A DNA stretch of 9,421 bases, taken from DAOVRD01 sp964605915. GTDB taxonomy: Bacteria > Planctomycetota > Brocadiia > SM23-32. The notes under the pieces were generated by a model. That model searched no databases and had not been told where the DNA came from. It was given only the letters and a program-made list of their open reading frames with translations. Both the position numbers and the translations under genes were made by a program. Within the stretch, counting starts at the first letter, position 1, and each line of letters starts with the position of its first letter. The stretch covers positions 1-9,421 of the forward strand of contig CAZSET010000157.1 in the NCBI GenBank assembly GCA_964605915.1, read 5' to 3'. This document shows positions 7,043-9,421 of the stretch, piece after piece.

Positions 7043-7072
7043 GGCCGCCTGGGTGTCTGGCCCCAGACGGCC
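7043..7072. terminator. GC-rich hairpin downstream of the sigma/anti-sigma operon
   Basis: GTCTGG (7055-7060) and CCAGAC (7063-7068) form a perfect 6-bp stem with a 2-base loop. GGCC at 7043-7046 can pair with GGCC at 7069-7072 to extend it past a bulge. It lies about 140 bases after the stop at 6901. No U-tract follows, so termination is only a possible role. Confidence 0.3.
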
Positions 7073-7148
7073 CTGGAGTCTCTGGCTCAGCAGCCGGCGG
7101 GGATCAGCCGCCAGACTGTCGCCCCTCTGGGGCTAGGCCAAATCCTTT

Positions 7149-7179
7149 CCCCTCCCTCTGGGAGGGGTAGGGGGGAGGG
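7149..7179. repeat. C/G-tract hairpin with G-quadruplex motif
   Basis: CCCCTCCC (7149-7156), TCT, GGGAGGGG (7160-7167) is a perfect 8-bp stem with a 3-base loop. The right arm continues into GGGAGGGGTAGGGGGGAGGG (7160-7179): four G-runs with loops of 1, 2 and 1 bases, a canonical G-quadruplex motif on the plus strand. Similar short CCCTCCC...GGGAGGG elements are dispersed in intergenic regions of some bacterial genomes. Whether this one is repeated elsewhere cannot be seen here. Confidence 0.5.
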
Positions 7180-7255
7180 CAAGACCGTGCAGAACTCGTG
7201 TCGCTCATCTTGGGCGCGCGGAACAGAGCGTCGCACGCCTGCCCCGGTGCACCCC

Positions 7256-7513
7256 TCAGTTGCCTGAAACGACGTAGTAGCGCCCCTTGCTGCTCTTGGC
7301 GTTGCTCAGGCGCATCTTCAGGTTGGAGGTGCCATGCTTGTCGTAGTGGTCCTTCGCTGCGTGGGGCACTACCGTCTGGTTAGACCGCACGCTCACCTCT
7401 GCGTCGCCAAACACATACTCGATGGGCTTCTCGTCCGCCGGCACGCGGTGCCACGTGTGGAATCGCCGTCCCGGCCTCCCTCCACGAGTGGTCGCCCCGG
7501 CGACTGCCAGAAT
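7256..7513 (-). CDS. Hypothetical protein, possibly a C-terminal fragment
   Basis: A minus-strand frame open for 85 codons after a TAG at 7516-7514. From the GTG at 7444-7442 it gives 62 residues beginning MPADEKPIEYVFGDAEVSVR and ending SSKGRYYVVSGN. Third positions are strongly G/C with a balanced amino-acid mix, unlike the Arg/Pro-rich shadow frames nearby, so this is probably real coding sequence. In-frame residues just before the GTG (RRFHTWHR) also look protein-like and there is no obvious ribosome binding site. It may therefore be the tail of a longer gene whose front is lost or frame-shifted. I do not recognise a family. Confidence 0.35.
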   Translation of the reverse strand: MLAVAGATTRGGRPGRRFHTWHRVPADEKPIEYVFGDAEVSVRSNQTVVPHAAKDHYDKHGTSNLKMRLSNAKSSKGRYYVVSGN

Positions 7514-7592
7514 CTACTGGTGGCGGATTTCGGACTTCTCGAAGGCAGACGTCGGAATACTGCCTATGGCGCTTGCCGCTTCTGCGCAGTAG

Positions 7593-7727
7593 AATGCCGG
7601 GCTGCTGGCAGCTGGCAGCTCTGCTGTTCAGGCATGGCCGCTGGCTGAACCGTGGACCATCATCTTGCTGGGGCTGAGCCTGGCGGGCATGGGACTGCTG
7701 GGGCGTCACAGCCGCAAGGCATCATAG
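7593..7727 (+). pseudogene. Orphan PEP-CTERM-like sorting tail (gene remnant)
   Basis: A plus-strand frame after a TAG at 7590-7592 ends with AEPWTIILLGLSLAGMGLLG and a basic tail RHSRKAS before TAG at 7725-7727. The order EP, then a 17-18-residue hydrophobic stretch rich in Gly/Leu, then Arg/Lys, is that of PEP-CTERM sorting signals, which direct secreted proteins to an exosortase-type processing system. The 19 codons available before it contain no ATG, GTG or TTG, and neighbouring frames show no convincing exported protein. It is most simply the last part of a decayed gene, or a gene broken by a frameshift. Confidence 0.4.
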
Positions 7728-8090
7728 GCACGAGGCAGCCTTGACGGTGCTCCCCACGTGACGCCCGCTTCCTTCCTGAAGCTGGGATCCGCATCTCCCT
7801 TCATCGCGCATCTCCATTTGTGGAGATCGGCAGCGCTGGACTTGCCCATGGGGCCCCGGGCGGGCCTTCACACACAGCGGCGGAGTGGCGTCCAGGTGTG
7901 GTGTGCTGTGTACAGGCGAGTGTTGATTTCGTGAGACGGCGGCGGTCGTCTGGAATCCGGTGCACTGCAGTGCGCCTGAGATGCGCTGTCGAGGCCGCAA
8001 TGGCGTGGGCACCAGCGGCACGCTCTTTGCAGAACCAAGCAGGACCGCTGCATGATCGATGTGGGTGCGGCCCGGAAGTGCTCTCACGAC
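7728..8090. other. Intergenic stretch with two dyads, no gene seen
   Basis: No convincing coding frame. It contains a hairpin ATCTCCA-TTTG-TGGAGAT (7810-7827; perfect 7-bp stem) and a palindrome GCACTGCAGTGC (7962-7973) that extends with one T/G pair to GG...CC (7959-7976). Both are candidates for regulatory or terminator elements between the remnant zone and the lipoprotein gene. Confidence 0.4.
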
Positions 8091-8098
8091 AGAAGGGG
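8091..8098 (+). promoter_or_regulatory. Ribosome binding site deciding a GTG start
   Basis: AGAAGGGG lies six bases before the GTG at 8105. It makes GTG-8105 the preferred start of the lipoprotein rather than the frame's upstream TTG at 7820. The preceding in-frame codons lack signal-peptide character. Confidence 0.6.
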
Positions 8099-8104
8099 TC
8101 CCCG

Positions 8105-8365
8105 GTGGCACAGCGATCCTGGATGTTCGCGAGCACTGTCGTCATTCTTCTGGCATGTGGCTGCACCTCCGCTGGCGACATTAGCCGCAGACTGCCCGTC
8201 ATGGGCATGGCGCTGGCTAAGGTCCCCAACGAGCAGTACGTCGTCGATCCTCCAGAGAGCATCGATCTACAGCACTGCGCGGGAGCGTCGGTCCGCGATC
8301 CATACCCAAAAGGGACGGGCATCTCGGCGGCGCCGCAACTGGGGCGCCGTGCGGAACCGTCATAG
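8105..8365 (+). CDS. Short lipoprotein resembling the N-terminus of a Wza-type polysaccharide export protein
   Basis: From the GTG at 8105 the product is 86 residues. Residues 1-18 form a lipoprotein signal (one Arg, hydrophobic FASTVVILLA, lipobox LLAC with Cys18), so it should be lipidated and held at a membrane. Residues 37-56 (LAKVPNEQYVVDPPESIDLQ) match the pattern L-x-K-V-x-x-x-x-YVVDPPD-x-I-x-I that opens polysaccharide biosynthesis/export proteins of planctomycetes, as I recall that family. The following RDPYPKGTGISAAPQLG is a weak match to their RPDGxISLPLLG segment. Full-length members are several hundred residues with SLBB domains; this one stops at TAG 8363-8365 before any such domain. 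It is either a truncated gene or a small lipoprotein of unknown role. The LEPR-XLL gene starts 54 bases downstream in the same frame. Confidence 0.5.
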   Translation: MAQRSWMFASTVVILLACGCTSAGDISRRLPVMGMALAKVPNEQYVVDPPESIDLQHCAGASVRDPYPKGTGISAAPQLGRRAEPS

Positions 8366-8403
8366 GCGGATGCTGATCCAGCCCCCGGACGCGGGATGAT
8401 AGC

Positions 8404-8410
8404 AGAAGGG
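8404..8410 (+). promoter_or_regulatory. Ribosome binding site for the repeat protein
   Basis: AGAAGGG, nine bases before the ATG at 8420, and almost identical to the site in front of the upstream lipoprotein. A second candidate, GGAAGGG (8453-8459), sits eight bases before an in-frame ATG at 8468, so the start is not fully settled. Confidence 0.45.
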
Positions 8411-8419
8411 CTAAGGGCC

Positions 8420-9421
8420 ATGCGCGTGAGGGGAAGAGACATAGGAAGCGATGGAAGGGCTGCAAGCATGTCGCTGGAGTTAGAGGAGCTCGAGCCCCGG
8501 ATACTGCTGGACGGCCCGTTCGGCACACAGCAAGTGATGGCGCCGGCCGCGGACGGGGCATACTGCGTCTACGCGTGCGACCTGGACGGGGACGGCGACG
8601 CGGACGTGCTCTCTGCGTCTGGCAATGACGATAAGATCGCGTGGTATGAGAACCTGGGGGCTGGGAGCTTCGGCGCCCAGCAGGTGATAACGACGGCGGC
8701 CAACGGCGCGACCTCTGTGTACGCGCGCGACCTGGACGGGGACGGCGATGCGGACGTCCTCTCCGCGTCTTTCGATAATAACAAGATCGCGTGGTATGAG
8801 AATCTGGGGGAGGGAAGTTTCGGCGCCCCGCAGGTGATCACCACGGCGGCAAACTGGGCATACTCCGTCTACGCGTGTGATTTGGACGGGGACGGCGACG
8901 CGGACGTGCTGTCTGCATCTGCCGGGGACAAGAAGATTGCCTGGTATGAGAACCTGGGCGGCGGGAGCTTCGGCACCCAGCAGGTGATAACGACGGCGGC
9001 CGGCTATGCGTATTCTGTCTACGCCTCCGACCTCGACGGGGACGGCGACGCCGACGTGCTCTCCGCATCCTATACCGACGACAAGGTTGCGTGGTATGAG
9101 AACCTGGGCGGCGGGAGCTTCGGCGACCCGCAGGTGATAACGACGGCGGCCAACGGCGTGACCTCTGTGTACGCCTGCGACATAGACGGGGACGGCGATG
9201 CGGACGTGCTCTCTGCGTCTGGCAATGACGACAAGATCGCGTGGTATCAGAATCTGGGGGGGGGAAGCTTCGGCGCCCCGCAGGTGATCACGGCGGCGGC
9301 AAACTGGGCATACTGCGTGTACGCGTGCGACCTGGACGGGGACGGCGACGCGGACGTGCTGTCCGCCTCTGCTGAGGACGACAAGATTGCCTGGTATGAG
9401 AACCTGGGCGATGGGAGCTTC
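8420..9421 (+). CDS. LEPR-XLL domain protein with FG-GAP/VCBS repeats (3' end beyond window)
   Basis: The frame is open from after the TAG at 8363-8365 to the right edge: 334 codons from the ATG at 8420, incomplete. Residues 24-32, LEPRILLDG, are the LEPR-XLL motif found at the N-termini of large, probably exported proteins of planctomycetes and relatives. From residue 34 the protein consists of 50-residue repeats, each with VYACDLDGDGDADVLSAS (DxDGDGxxD calcium-binding loop) and KIAWYENLG, typical of FG-GAP/VCBS repeats that build integrin-like beta-propellers. Six full repeats are present and a seventh begins at the edge. No classical signal peptide precedes LEPRILLDG; the Arg-rich leader may serve targeting. 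Alternative starts are ATG 8396 and ATG 8468. Likely role: cell-surface or secreted binding or structural protein; the ligand is unknown. Confidence 0.85.
   Translation, partial: MRVRGRDIGSDGRAASMSLELEELEPRILLDGPFGTQQVMAPAADGAYCVYACDLDGDGDADVLSASGNDDKIAWYENLGAGSFGAQQVITTAANGATSVYARDLDGDGDADVLSASFDNNKIAWYENLGEGSFGAPQVITTAANWAYSVYACDLDGDGDADVLSASAGDKKIAWYENLGGGSFGTQQVITTAAGYAYSVYASDLDGDGDADVLSASYTDDKVAWYENLGGGSFGDPQVITTAANGVTSVYACDIDGDGDADVLSASGNDDKIAWYQNLGGGSFGAPQVITAAANWAYCVYACDLDGDGDADVLSASAEDDKIAWYENLGDGSF
8519..9421 (+). repeat. Tandem repeat, 150-bp period, six copies plus a partial
   Basis: Units begin at 8519, 8669, 8819, 8969, 9119 and 9269, each starting TTCGG and all exactly 150 bp (50 codons); a seventh starts at 9419. 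The core GACGGGGACGGCGA is conserved in every unit. Units 1/4, 2/5 and 3/6 resemble each other most in their variable parts, giving a 450-bp higher-order period. The near-identity at DNA level implies recent duplication or gene conversion. Confidence 0.95.

Noticed and set aside
7801..8526. A 241-codon minus-strand frame rich in Ser/Arg/Pro
   Set aside because: It crosses the lipoprotein and LEPR-XLL starts, which have better ribosome sites and recognisable motifs; its composition is typical of an antisense shadow.
8519..9421. CRISPR-like array
   Set aside because: The whole 150-bp unit is repeated, there are no unique spacers, and it is an open reading frame with calcium-binding loops.

Overview
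The window is high-GC bacterial DNA, most likely from a planctomycete or close relative in a metagenome assembly. The lineage is inferred from three things: a LEPR-XLL N-terminal motif on a calcium-binding repeat protein, a BlaI/M56-peptidase pair whose peptidase carries a very long extracytoplasmic fusion, and an ECF sigma factor overlapping its membrane-anchored partner. A run of 10 N (3572-3581) marks a scaffold gap inside the largest gene.

Layout. 1-291 (minus) holds small, GC3-rich reading frames running off the left edge that look like phage-type or DNA-binding gene remnants. 292-533 shows no gene. 534-4942 (minus) is a two-gene operon: a BlaI/MecI-family repressor and, joined by an ATGA overlap, a 1341-residue BlaR1-like M56 metalloprotease. 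Outside the membrane that protease carries a LolA-like region, a conserved-looking unassigned region, a secretin-like segment and a C-terminal FGE-sulfatase (SUMF1-fold) domain. 4943-5223 is a divergent control region. In it the repressor operon has a near-consensus sigma-70 promoter (TTGACA, 17 bp, TATACT) whose spacer contains an 18-bp inverted repeat, a strong candidate for the BlaI-type operator. 5224-6901 (plus) is an ECF sigma factor overlapping by 14 bases a single-pass membrane protein that is probably its anti-sigma factor.

6902-8104 is mostly non-coding or decayed. It contains a short phage-like start on the minus strand, several GC hairpins with a G-quadruplex motif, a minus-strand hypothetical fragment, and an orphan PEP-CTERM-like sorting tail with no intact gene in front of it. 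At 8105-8365 (plus) a strong Shine-Dalgarno and GTG start open a short lipoprotein that resembles only the N-terminus of a Wza-type polysaccharide export protein. From 8420 to the right edge is the start of a LEPR-XLL surface or secreted protein made of exact 150-bp FG-GAP/VCBS repeats, themselves arranged in a 450-bp higher-order pattern.

The functional theme is envelope sensing and surface structure: two membrane signalling modules sit back to back (protease-repressor and sigma/anti-sigma), followed by fragments of export and sorting genes and a repeat-built exported protein. The most interesting system is the divergent pair, in which a BlaR1-type protease with no visible penicillin-binding sensor has a large composite sensor instead.
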